From contig DDSA01000165.1 in NCBI GenBank assembly GCA_002343715.1, forward strand, positions 7,342 to 71,341: a DNA stretch of 64,000 nucleotides, written 5' to 3'. The DNA is from Phycisphaerales bacterium UBA2402. GTDB lineage: Bacteria; Planctomycetota; Phycisphaerae; Phycisphaerales; UBA1924. A program made the translations under genes and the position numbers. The notes under the pieces are model-generated. The model did no database searches, was not told the DNA's origin, and was given only the letters and a program-made list of their open reading frames with translations. Below are positions 47,201-55,015 of this stretch, piece by piece (the first letter of the stretch is position 1; each line of letters opens with the position of its first letter).

Positions 47201-50200
47201 TAACCGGAGGGCGTCGGTACTCCATCGATCGCGGCGACAAGGTTGGCGTACCTGGCCTCCACTCGAATAAGATTCTGGGATACGCGGATGTTGTTTGCTT
47301 CGCCGGCGGTCCCCTCGAAGACGTTTCCTTGATCGTCCGTCCGTACGATCAGGCGATACTCGCCCGCGGCGATCGTGCCGGGGAGACGGTACTCACCACT
47401 GCGAGAGTAAGGGTGAATGATCGGCTGGTTCTGCTCATCCCGGCTCGATGATGCACCGGGCCGCGCCATGAGCGGATCGTTGTTGGTGTTGAGCACCGAA
47501 TCGGCGGAGAGATACGCGCCATCAGACCAGGAGATATTCGAAAGCGGTGGAGCGCCGAAGTTCTCGACCGACCACGCGAACGAGACAACCTGCTGCGGAA
47601 CGACAATCAGCGGGCCTGTGAACGAAGCCGCCGTCGGCTCCAGGTCCGGCGGAGGGGTGAGGCGTACATCGATCGGAGCGGTGCTCACGCCGATGTTGTT
47701 GCCCTCAAACCCGAACTCTGTGACGCGTCCGGTGATATCCGTCTGGCATTTCACGTAGTAAATGCCGGACAGGTTCGCCGGGAGCGTGTGAGAGGTGCGG
47801 GCCGAGTACGTCTGGCCGGGTTGCAGAACTCCGCTGCCGCTCCCGACATCACCGAGGACGATATCTCCAGCGCCCGTGTTCGGAGATTCGGCACGGTCGT
47901 GGGGTGAGATAAAGATGCGGTCGGTCCATGAACCGACATCGGTCGGGCCGCCTCTGGGGGGATCTCCGCCGCGATTGATGATGGTCCGGTCGATGGAGAT
48001 GGATTGCCCGCTGAAGACAATCGGCTGTCCAACCAGCGCGATGTTCTGCACCTGGAGGTCGGGTTGCGGCTCGAGTTCAATGGTAAACGTGGGGGTGTAG
48101 GCCGCGTTGTTGCTCTCGATGAGTTCCGAGACATCGCCTGGCCGACCGAGCGCCCAACCGGGGCAGCCTGTGCGACGCGCATCTGTGATGATGCCGATCT
48201 TGAAAGTACCGGTGATGTCGTGGGGCAGGGCGATCTGCACGATCTGTTCGTACCTGTTGTCGTTGTTGCCCGGCGCTGGAAGATAACTGGGGTTCACCGA
48301 CTCACCGAGGAAGGTGAACGCCGTGAGGCACGAGGTGCCGAACTGCTGATCGGGAGACAGAAGGAAAATGGCATCACGCCACGAAGGTGAACTCGTCGGG
48401 CCGGTGCCCATGTTGCTCACCTGGAACCGAACGGTAATGGTCTGCCCGGAAATGACACCGCTCGAAACAGGCGTAACGCTCGTGATCTGAAGGTCGGGTT
48501 TCGGGAACTGTCGCACGAGCACCGGCGGCGTGTGGACCCGAGTGTTGTTCTGCTCACCAAGCGGAGACTCAACGACGCTCCCGCCGACATCCGTTCGGAT
48601 GATGATGTAATACGTCCCGGGCTCGACCGGGTAGAGATACTGCTGGGTACGTTGGTATGACTCGCCGGGCGCAAGCGCACGAGGCGCAGAAAGGGCGGGG
48701 CCGAGCGGAGGATCTGTTGACTCGTACGTGGTATTGGTCGAGAGGTACGCGCGGTCTGTCCACCCGTTCGCCGCCGCGTTGCCGCCATTCGTCACGGTCC
48801 AGGAAATTTGGAAACTCTGCTCTGTAAGGCCCTCGAGCGGCGCGGTTGAACTCGATACGACAAGGTCCGGACGCATCGGGAAGCGGAGTTCAACGGGTCG
48901 GAGGGCCGTGTTGTTTGTCACATCGCTTTCTACGAGAACACCTCCGCTGTCACTCCGAACGATCAGGTAATACACCCCCTCCACCGACCCCGCCGTGTAC
49001 GCAACGGTCGGCGACACGGAGAAGGGCGCGGACTGCCCGCTCGGCAGGCGTGAGGTGCCGCTGGCAGGAGTCGATAGCACGACATCATCGGCATCGCCAA
49101 ACACTTCATTCTGCGACAAGACCACGCGGCTGTTCCACGACCGGCGGATGATGCCGCCCTGATTCAGGTCGCTCCACGATATCGTGAAAGGCGAACCGAA
49201 GAGAACGGTCTCGGGCGCGCTCAGGTTTGTCGGTGTCAGGTCGGCGGGTGGGGGTACGACAACGGACACATCGGGGCTGGCCGCGGCGTTGTTGTCCTCT
49301 CGCATCTCGTGCACGTTCTGCGGAGTGCGATTATCTGTACGGACTGTATATCGGTACGTCGCCATCGAACCCGCGGGGTTCGGGAAGGTCGCGTTGAAAG
49401 AGAAGGGTGCGGATTGGCCCGGCGCAAGCGGCGAAGTCACATTCAGCAGGCCGGAGACTGTCTGCTCGGTCCCAGGGGGCGAGACCTGTGTGACAAAGAC
49501 ACGGTTGGCAAACCCGGCGGGGGCGGTCCGATCGCCGATGTTCTGCACCGTCCAGCGGAGGGTGACCGGGTCGCCGTTGAGGCCATCGGGCGGATCGGCT
49601 TCAACACCCGTGACAATGAGATCGGGGCCATGCTCGATGGTCATGACGGCCGGGTTGCTGACCGTGGCGCCGCAGGTGTTGGTCGCCACAGCGTCGTAGG
49701 TGCCCGCATCGGCGATGGTGACGACCGAAAGGCGCAGCGTCGGCGTGGCGGTTCCGGAGATTGTGCCGCCTCCCGGAGCAGCCCCGTCTGAAATAAATAC
49801 ACCGTTGCGTCGCCAGCGATACGTCAGTGCGTTCGAGGCGATAACGGAAAACTCGATCGGCTCGTTCGTCGCCGCGCCGATGCTCTGCGGATGGGTTGTA
49901 AAGGTCGGTGCATCGAGGCTGGTGGAGTTTCGGACCCAGGTGTCGCCGACGTACACGACCTGCGAGGTGCCCGTGTTGCCGCCGAAGATCGTCATGCGTC
50001 GCGCGGCCGAGTCATACGCCATCGCGGCCGCCTGTCGGGCGGTGGGGCTCGCGATGCTGGGGCTGAACCATGTGGTGCCATCCCACTCCCAGGTATCGGT
50101 GGTGTTCGATGATGGGCCGAATCCGCCGCTGAGCACCGCAGTGCCGCGGGTGCCGTCAAAGGCGATCGCGGCATCGCTTCGCGCCGATGGCCTCGCGGAT

Positions 50201-52221
50201 GGCACGGCCAGGCGCCAGGTTAGATTTTCAAGTATCCACGTTTCATCGAGCGCCGTGTTTGTTGTGCTGCGTCCGCCGAACATGACAATCTGGCCGCGGA
50301 GCGGGTCGAATGCCATCGCCGGGCCGACCCGCACAGTCGGCCTCCCCGTGCCTGCCGGCACGAGAATGGTCCATCGTGTTCCATCAAACGACCACGTATC
50401 CGCGGTAAGCCCCACGCCGGTGCCGCCGAAGAGCACGGTGCGCTGGTGCAGAGCGTCGTAGGCCATGCCGTGGCGCTGGCGGCTGGGGGGTGAATCAGCC
50501 GCGGAAAGATTGCGGGCGATCCACTGCGAGCCGGTCCATTCGTGCGTGTCGCGTACCACGCCCCCAGACACGGAACCACCGAAGAGAACGATGCGGCCGC
50601 GCTGCACGTCGTAGGCCATTTTGTGACCGATACGGGCGGCGGGGCCGGTGACGACCCGCTGGGACCACCGGCCCGACATCCATTCCCATGTTTCGTTCGA
50701 AGTGCCCGCCGCGGTCGAGCCTCCAAAGAGAAGGAGGCGGCCTGTCGTACCGAACTCGGCCAACGCGGCAAGCGTTCGTGCGGATGGCAATGTCTCCGCC
50801 CTCGGTGTCCAGGCTGTTCCACTCCACTCCCACGTATCGCCGAAATAGGATGCCCCCACGCCGCCGTAAACGACGGTGCGTAAGGTCGCGGGGTCGAAAT
50901 ACATCGCAAGGCCCGAGCGTGCCGCGGGGCCCGCTGTTTCGAAGCGAGTCCAAGCGGCACCGGCCCACTCCCACAGGTCACTCAAGTACGTGCTTCCCGA
51001 GACGCCGCCGAAGAGAACGAGCCTGCCCCGAGCCGAGTCATACGCTATCGCGTGCCCGCTTCGAGATGTCCATCCGGCGGTCGTGGGTGTCTGGAGTTGG
51101 GTCCACGTGGTGCCGTTCCACTGCCAGACCTCCGCCGCGGCCGTCGTGCCGGTGTTTCCTCCGACGAGGATGATCCGTTCGTTGAAGGCCGAGTAGGCCA
51201 TGGCAGAATCGAACCTCGCCGAAGGCCCGATGTTCGAGGCGAGTGTCCACGCCGTGCCGTCCCAAGTCCACGTATCACGCAAGCGGGCGGGTGTGCCCGT
51301 GCCTCCGAATCCTCCAAAGAGAACGACGCGCTGCCGGGCGGCGTCGTAGGCCATGGTGTGGCCATACCGAACAGGTGGAGACTCCGATGGGGTAAGCCTG
51401 ATCCACACATCGCCGTCCCATTCCCAGGTATCGTTCATACTGCTCGACGAACCTTGACCGCCGAACAGCACAAGGCGTTGCCGGGCTTCGTCGAAGGCCA
51501 TCGCGTGTCGAGATCGTGCAGGAGGAGCCAGCACATCTTCCGCCGTCCACGCCTCCGCAGACGGGAACCGCAGCCACGTGTCCCGCAAAGGATTGGGCGA
51601 GCCCGCGAGAATGCCGCCGAAGAGCACCGCATGCCCCCGGACGGTATCAAACGCCGCCGCGGAGTTCGCTCTGGCCCCGATCTGAGCCAGTCGCCATTCC
51701 GCAGCGCACTGCGCCCGCGGGGCACCAAAGGCTTGGACTTCTGAAACCGAGAACAAGTTGTTGCCCGAGATCGCCAGCACTCTGATTTTGTCGGCATCGA
51801 CGGGAGCAGCGAGTTGGAAGACCTGAGTGTCGTTGGCGGGGTTGGGGCGGGTCTGCATTCCTCCGCCGGAAGCGATCGGCAACGTCCACACCACGAGCCA
51901 AGAGCCATCGGAGGGGCGGCGGAACTGAATCTGGTAGGTGTCGTTGTCGTCAGCCTGCACAATCAGGCCTGTAATCGTGTATGTTTCCTGAAGGTCGATT
52001 TCGAGTGATGGAGCAAGTCCGTTCCACCATACTGTTCCGTCCTGCCATTGCGTTCCGCGAGGGCGAAATTCTCCATCTGTGATGCTCGACGGGCTGGCGC
52101 CGTTGACGGAACCGCCGACGGCGGAGACTGGCTTGTTCAGGGCAATGTTCTGGGCCGCGGTGCAGGAAACGGCGAACGCGAGCCCTAGCACGCTCATGCA
52201 AAGACGGGAACGCGAGATCAT
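41203..52221 (-). CDS. Giant exported protein: F5/8C, Kelch, Ig, CARDB repeats, dockerin-like end
   Basis: The protein has 3672 residues. ATG 52221 has GGAGGAG 9 bases upstream and opens a signal peptide (MISRSRLCMSVLGLAFAVSC). Domains in order: an F5/8-type C-like module (NIALNKPVSAVG...ITDGE); about 12 Kelch repeats of type RLVLFGG...DTWEWDGxxW (roughly residues 180-770); one Ig-like module; and about 10 CARDB modules (DLxVxxV...W.V.N.G...YYLIVRTD...E..E.NN). A mixed region with a cysteine-rich segment follows near 43.6-44.5 kb, then a DUF7619-like block (DPNEKAGPSGFG...IPYRIYYEN), Ig-like domains and a C-terminal dockerin-like pair (DIDGDGVLGEGDL, DVNGDGAINGQD). No catalytic domain was recognised. 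Adhesive or scaffold function is inferred. Confidence 0.85.
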   Translation of the reverse strand: MISRSRLCMSVLGLAFAVSCTAAQNIALNKPVSAVGGSVNGASPSSITDGEFRPRGTQWQDGTVWWNGLAPSLEIDLQETYTITGLIVQADDNDTYQIQFRRPSDGSWLVVWTLPIASGGGMQTRPNPANDTQVFQLAAPVDADKIRVLAISGNNLFSVSEVQAFGAPRAQCAAEWRLAQIGARANSAAAFDTVRGHAVLFGGILAGSPNPLRDTWLRFPSAEAWTAEDVLAPPARSRHAMAFDEARQRLVLFGGQGSSSSMNDTWEWDGDVWIRLTPSESPPVRYGHTMAYDAARQRVVLFGGFGGTGTPARLRDTWTWDGTAWTLASNIGPSARFDSAMAYSAFNERIILVGGNTGTTAAAEVWQWNGTTWTQLQTPTTAGWTSRSGHAIAYDSARGRLVLFGGVSGSTYLSDLWEWAGAAWTRFETAGPAARSGLAMYFDPATLRTVVYGGVGASYFGDTWEWSGTAWTPRAETLPSARTLAALAEFGTTGRLLLFGGSTAAGTSNETWEWMSGRWSQRVVTGPAARIGHKMAYDVQRGRIVLFGGSVSGGVVRDTHEWTGSQWIARNLSAADSPPSRQRHGMAYDALHQRTVLFGGTGVGLTADTWSFDGTRWTILVPAGTGRPTVRVGPAMAFDPLRGQIVMFGGRSTTNTALDETWILENLTWRLAVPSARPSARSDAAIAFDGTRGTAVLSGGFGPSSNTTDTWEWDGTTWFSPSIASPTARQAAAMAYDSAARRMTIFGGNTGTSQVVYVGDTWVRNSTSLDAPTFTTHPQSIGAATNEPIEFSVIASNALTYRWRRNGVFISDGAAPGGGTISGTATPTLRLSVVTIADAGTYDAVATNTCGATVSNPAVMTIEHGPDLIVTGVEADPPDGLNGDPVTLRWTVQNIGDRTAPAGFANRVFVTQVSPPGTEQTVSGLLNVTSPLAPGQSAPFSFNATFPNPAGSMATYRYTVRTDNRTPQNVHEMREDNNAAASPDVSVVVPPPADLTPTNLSAPETVLFGSPFTISWSDLNQGGIIRRSWNSRVVLSQNEVFGDADDVVLSTPASGTSRLPSGQSAPFSVSPTVAYTAGSVEGVYYLIVRSDSGGVLVESDVTNNTALRPVELRFPMRPDLVVSSSTAPLEGLTEQSFQISWTVTNGGNAAANGWTDRAYLSTNTTYESTDPPLGPALSAPRALAPGESYQRTQQYLYPVEPGTYYIIIRTDVGGSVVESPLGEQNNTRVHTPPVLVRQFPKPDLQITSVTPVSSGVISGQTITVRFQVSNMGTGPTSSPSWRDAIFLLSPDQQFGTSCLTAFTFLGESVNPSYLPAPGNNDNRYEQIVQIALPHDITGTFKIGIITDARRTGCPGWALGRPGDVSELIESNNAAYTPTFTIELEPQPDLQVQNIALVGQPIVFSGQSISIDRTIINRGGDPPRGGPTDVGSWTDRIFISPHDRAESPNTGAGDIVLGDVGSGSGVLQPGQTYSARTSHTLPANLSGIYYVKCQTDITGRVTEFGFEGNNIGVSTAPIDVRLTPPPDLEPTAASFTGPLIVVPQQVVSFAWSVENFGAPPLSNISWSDGAYLSADSVLNTNNDPLMARPGASSSRDEQNQPIIHPYSRSGEYRLPGTIAAGEYRLIVRTDDQGNVFEGTAGEANNIRVSQNLIRVEARYANLVAAIDGVPTPSGYAGARGTLGWRVTNSGVVPTQVNSWVDRVWLHTAPSPGGTVLSTHSRSTPLSVDAGYVHSIEFTVPLVGPGQYYLVIATDADNNVAEGPGEGNNIIAIPFTVTAEAADLAVVSLSAPESGDADQQISVSWEVENRGVLPTNANSWIDRVYLSRNPNLTGAIEIGARTRTQPLAPSQAYQALGNYTLPRTASGLYYVLVRTDTNSAVFESNEANNTGPQPPPTINVTPLDVDPPTYPNLEAVGVTAPPSATESQPMQVSWTVANTGQASIPAPRTWRDSLYLSRDQFFDPPQSGGLGDVYIGTFTQRGPVAGGGGVYEATATPVLPAGVAGPYFLIVRADAGGDIDEGGRESDNTSTATNLTLIDIAPLSDLTVASVTPPASAELGAAAPFAWSIRNSGESTIRATWQDSLFLSTDPVWSIDDRRIGNFQTNPGSSPLAPGDTVGGSASPRVPGVTPGEYYVVARTDVLNQVPETDEGNNAEASATSVSIRAIGLELGVPWTGVMRTGESRYFEVRVERGTTVMIRSELADPSGWIELYSGAGFVPTTSQFSRSAATPQSSQQLLVAGSSSENLFILAKCTRGVASPVIVEVTTVPFGVNAVTPSVVGNTGPVTIRFDGALFKSGLTQVSLLSEADQRIFNPVWIRDDGPTSIVATFDLAGATIGSYTVLARDERLAIDKNPITQLPGVIVVPLAESSLVGAIRVVEGGGPRLILDVLTPPNARVGVDYPIQIFVYNDGNSDAPSPVLCISTDSTAAVNEEPGHVDRGDLQYVVLGELRPDVLAPGELRTIRVFARPLSTADSQITVQDLSALIGDVPWDEFEADYFDGRPETEWTETWEAFRVRVGSTWPQLCDALRHAAPSFRALSSEPGWIRADYVFGSILSTQEQLGRTFEGYDRRSGGPGCQETCPSGYDPAEDQQNIADMLGLMDWAAVREYIRQVGNGRVLGGRAGLGGVTSGQAAVVRFLEGSGTPMSFGPETEISEYLKGNSDVKSWADNVNDEVVKGILVAAQAGRFSSMQYNEPENCNFSIAEFLADPSVTTQYFAELYDMIYGGLAEDDSVFQLGLVTPPTISGQVCITRRPRGGCIECPRGFDIKVQLIATLEDIWDFCPGNLGGSIESGYSLSLRNLEVCGHAREFKVTTSVPFEFKTFVGDPSEGGLCCKRRNPPRPKCGETVFDPCANCGRGVVVRGPRCPPPRRVTTQQAIDPNEKAGPSGFGAERWISNASIPYRIYYENLPTATAPASLVTITDDLSPDLIAGSFRLGHIQIFDRTIEIPPNRISYSTTVDLRATRGVLLEIVAGVDASTSPPRAFWTLQSIDPATGLPPVTGDLGFLPPNDETGRGEGYVEFTIRPRTSVATGTVITNDATIIFDNNEPIRTNIVSNTIDAEAPVSAALPLPAASDPGEVIVNIAAGDMPGGSGLAGSRLFVSRDGGAYQPVSSLSFDQQAAALLESGHVYRFVTQATDNAGNIESLPGTPDAITTTLAIGLSPSSDTGIPGDGLTNDRTPTLAFVGPPGTTIDIRLTGPREIEAVVPCGPDGRGTFTVPDALTLPDGVYAVSITSGEVSAGATIAIDTTPPVIDRWQSIATHSEVGDATITMFSGQGIEPRGSGVARLRYIYEGGPPDSAIPTPDRVEVTGVDAEGRPINLSAISITTSPNLDLGGVNILFTPALPDRGRYCVRLIGVRDAAGNPLDGVDRLDITALAGDTTFDRRTNNTDAGAVQSLMGTNPIDPANAQHVRADLNTDGRIDAADRTFALTRRGADLRHVLSPCPSGRDGGDHSGPILGGGLSPLDPDAPPPGIRERPRIRVLRASMSPEPGPQPIGTRHAQAAANDSEPVGEAPGGDLGEGVAEARPIFVLASDAEGVAVGYIKRAAGAAAALWSADTGVVDLSSLLAENEGWTLLWADAIEPGGLTQSRRLSGDGIHRGVPVRFELEVLLIDEANGDIDGDGVLGEGDLAALLGFLESGDPCCDVNGDGAINGQDVAALIQLIATR

Positions 52222-52281
52222 CGTGAATACTCCTCCGGGCCGCACGGCCCGCCCAACGACTTACTTCACTCAGCGGCTCAA

Positions 52282-52935
52282 CTACCCGCCATGCTGCACG
52301 CGGCGTGACCGTCCATTCAAGCCGCACCCACACCCAATGGCAACAAGCATCAACACTCCCGGATTCGGGATGGTGATGATGAAAGGCGCTCCACCCATGG
52401 ATGGAACCTCGTTGAAACCAAGCGCGAACGTGTCCGGTGCTGCACGGATCACGATTTCATCCGGGCCTGAGTAGTCGGTCGGGACCCAGAGGACAAGCGT
52501 GACCAACCGCCCGGTCCCGAAGTGCCCTTCTGTCGCCAAACTGGACAACTGAAGATCGACCTGGTCAGTCGGTCTACTCGGGCCTCTCAGACTATCTGCA
52601 CTGAGAATCGCGGGAAGGTTGTGCCAAGCCGGGACACTGTCATCAAACAGCGCGAGATCATCGCCCCGATTCGGGAAAGGGGCTGCCCATTCGTACGATG
52701 TGTACAGCAAACCGGGCGCGGAGAAAATCAGGTCCAGGACGACCGAGTCGTGTTGCGAGGCCACCCCGTCCGAAGTGAGAACGATGTCGAGTGAGAGCGA
52801 GTTTCCACGCCCGACGACAATCGCGGATTGTCCTCCGACAAGCGGGGTCACGATGTAACCCGCCATTGTGCTTGGCGCGAAGAAAAGTGTTATGCCCAGA
52901 GACCATCCACCCAGAGTTCGCGGCCAATACCGCAT
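52282..52935 (-). CDS. Exported protein with PEP-CTERM-like C-terminal signal
   Basis: A 217-residue protein with an N-terminal signal (RYWPRTLGGWSLGITLFFAPSTMAG). A beta-rich middle (SLSLDIVLTSDG, SVVLDLIFSAPGLLYTSYEW, LVTLVLWVPTDY) could be a cohesin-like or Ig-like sandwich. The C-terminus IPNPGVLMLVAIGCGCGLNGRSRR has a Pro-Gly motif, hydrophobic stretch and basic end, like the PEP-CTERM sorting signals of planctomycetes. GGGAGGAAGG precedes the ATG. It ends 60 bases before the giant dockerin-like gene on the same strand, so the two are probably co-transcribed. Function unknown. Confidence 0.72.
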   Translation of the reverse strand: MRYWPRTLGGWSLGITLFFAPSTMAGYIVTPLVGGQSAIVVGRGNSLSLDIVLTSDGVASQHDSVVLDLIFSAPGLLYTSYEWAAPFPNRGDDLALFDDSVPAWHNLPAILSADSLRGPSRPTDQVDLQLSSLATEGHFGTGRLVTLVLWVPTDYSGPDEIVIRAAPDTFALGFNEVPSMGGAPFIITIPNPGVLMLVAIGCGCGLNGRSRRVQHGG

Positions 52936-53145
52936 GGTCTTTCCTTCCTCCCGGCGAATCGATGTTCCAAAGTGCTATGAGGCGCACAGTGCAAGCCGGA
53001 ACATCCCAGAATAACCAAACGGCTACGCCGTGTCAAGGTTTATTTTCGGGCTTTTGCTACCTGCACGAACTGGTTTCAGGCAGCGCTCAGATCGCCGACC
53101 CTGATCTTGATAAGTAAGGTGCTCATCGGAGTGTATCTTGAGGAG

Positions 53146-54705
53146 TCAAGGCACAATCACAGTCCACGACCCTAACTTTCCGTTAGGCGCGATGAGGGCC
53201 GCCGCCGCGGTTTGGGCCGATGGAAGATGAACTCCACCAGCGGCGGTCGGAATAGGCCTGTACGACCAGGAATCGTGAGTCTTCCATGCCGCCACCGCAC
53301 GATAGGTGCCCGGCGGCGGGCTCCATTCGAGGATGGTCCGATCGGCATTGAATACAGCACGGACTTCCAACGCGGGCACGGACGCCTCACCGCACGAGGC
53401 GCACTCGGGCGGGATAGCAGGCTCGGCGTACGGCCCCGTACGCAGCGCATCGGCGATGCCCGCATAGTTCCGTTGCAGGGCCTTCATGCTGAAGTGGATC
53501 TCGCCGCCGGTTCCCTGTCGTGTCCGGATCGAAAGGATTTGATTCGTGATTTCGCTCGATGGCCATTTCCCATCCGCGGGGTCGCATTTGCTGGTGTACA
53601 ACCCCGGATACACCGGGCGGCCGGCCGTGCTTTGCGAGAGCCACCAGTCCAGGAGCGGCTCGAAGGGCTGCTTTGGCGCCGACCGCCTCCAATAGAGTTG
53701 CGGCGATGCGTAGTCGAGCCACCCTTCTCTCATCCAGAGAGCCGCATCCGCGTACAGCCCCGCGAACGCGTTGAATCCCTCCACGCCCTCCGGGTGCCCC
53801 GGCTGCCAGATACCGAAGGGGCTGATGCCGACGCGGATGTGGGGTTTGATCCTCTTAACCTCTTCGTACAGGCGGCGCACGAAACGATTGATATTGTCTC
53901 GCCTCCAATCGGCGCGGCTCAGCGTGCCACCCCCCGCCATGTACTTCGCCCAGCTCGCATCGTCAGGAAAATCATGTCCTCGTTTGGGATATGGATAAAA
54001 GTAATCATCCATATGGATGCCGTCGATGTCATAGCGTGACACCACATCGAGCATGACCCGGATGGAATGATCCTGCGCATCCTGCTCGCCGGGGTCCATC
54101 CACCAGTAACGGTCGTACTCGTGAACCAGGTCCTTTCGAGCGTTGTTGATGTGCATCTTGGCATCGGGACCAGTCGCCTTGAAGTGTCGCGTGCGGAACG
54201 GGTTGAACCAGACATGGCACTCGATCGCCGCGGCGTGACACTCCGAGACCCACACTTCCAGCGGGTCGTACGCCGGGTCCGGACCCTTGCCCGACTGGCC
54301 GGATAGATACTCGCTCCACGGTTCAAGATCACTGACGTACATCGCATCCGCCGTCGGCCTGACCTGTACGATCAGCGCGTTCAAGTTGAGCGATGTCGCC
54401 GTGGAGATGATGTTCCGAAGTTCTTCCTGCTGTTTCGCGGCGGGCAGCCCTGGAGCGCTGGGCCAGTCAATATTGGCGACCGTAGCTACCCACGCGGCAC
54501 GAAACTCCCGCGGTGGTGGGGGGGGCGGGACCTGCCGCGGCGCTTCCGTGGAACCGCCGACCGGCGGCGGCGTGTGCGTTGATTCGATCGGCGGGGTACT
54601 CGCGTTGGTTGGCGGGACCGCTTGCGACGGACCACGCCGGGAATCACACGATGGAATGCCCGCGAACAGAAAGAGGACAATGAAGAGGGAGTGAGTTTTC
54701 AACAC
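53146..54705 (-). CDS. DigH/YddW-like glycosyl hydrolase lipoprotein (GHL10, DUF187)
   Basis: A 519-residue lipoprotein with signal MLKTHSLFIVLFLFAGIPSC (lipobox IPSC) and a Pro/Thr-rich linker. The (beta/alpha)8 domain begins REFRAAWVATVANIDWPS and contains LNALIVQVRPTADAMY, ECHVWFNPFRTRH, YDIDGIHMDDYFYPYP, HIRVGISPFGIWQPGH and DYASPQLYWRR, all typical of the GHL10 family. E. coli DigH (YddW) cleaves denuded peptidoglycan glycan strands; a cell-wall role is inferred by homology. A small beta domain follows at the C-terminus (LEWSPPPGTYRAVAAW). The GTG start at 54705 has no clear Shine-Dalgarno. Divergent from ftsK. Confidence 0.85.
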   Translation of the reverse strand: MLKTHSLFIVLFLFAGIPSCDSRRGPSQAVPPTNASTPPIESTHTPPPVGGSTEAPRQVPPPPPPREFRAAWVATVANIDWPSAPGLPAAKQQEELRNIISTATSLNLNALIVQVRPTADAMYVSDLEPWSEYLSGQSGKGPDPAYDPLEVWVSECHAAAIECHVWFNPFRTRHFKATGPDAKMHINNARKDLVHEYDRYWWMDPGEQDAQDHSIRVMLDVVSRYDIDGIHMDDYFYPYPKRGHDFPDDASWAKYMAGGGTLSRADWRRDNINRFVRRLYEEVKRIKPHIRVGISPFGIWQPGHPEGVEGFNAFAGLYADAALWMREGWLDYASPQLYWRRSAPKQPFEPLLDWWLSQSTAGRPVYPGLYTSKCDPADGKWPSSEITNQILSIRTRQGTGGEIHFSMKALQRNYAGIADALRTGPYAEPAIPPECASCGEASVPALEVRAVFNADRTILEWSPPPGTYRAVAAWKTHDSWSYRPIPTAAGGVHLPSAQTAAAALIAPNGKLGSWTVIVP

Positions 54706-55015
54706 GAATGAAACGCGCCCAGCCTGATCCGGTCAACCGTGCACAATCCGCTGGCCTCAATCCGGGCTGATCCAGTTGTGAAGAAGCCCCGAAGCGTCGG
54801 TGAACCTGCGAACGTTCGGGTTCCTATGTAGAGTCAGGCGGTTGGTGTCCCGGGAACGTTCCAGCGCGTTGCCTTCATTTAACATATACAGCCACGGTAC
54901 TTCGTAGGGTGATCTCCACATCGACACTCGATTACGCGGTACGATAGGGTCATGTTAGGAATTTCTTGAACTATTTGCCCCCAAGGCCACCACACGCCGA
55001 TACTCCCCACTGCAT
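54706..55015. other. Divergent digH-like/ftsK intergenic region with two GAACGTTC palindromes
   Basis: About 310 bases. CGAACGTTCG lies at 54810-54819 and GGAACGTTCC at 54853-54862. They share the core GAACGTTC and their centres are 43 bases apart, about four helical turns. The first is flanked by GAACC and GGTTC, which could extend it into a longer imperfect hairpin. No strong promoter was identified. Confidence 0.5.

Noticed and set aside
5275..52935. CRISPR-like or tandem DNA repeats in the giant genes
   Set aside because: The repeats are at protein-domain level, diverged in DNA, and without regular spacers.
54810..54862. LexA/SOS boxes
   Set aside because: The palindromes lack the four-base gap between GAAC and GTTC expected for Gram-positive-type LexA boxes.
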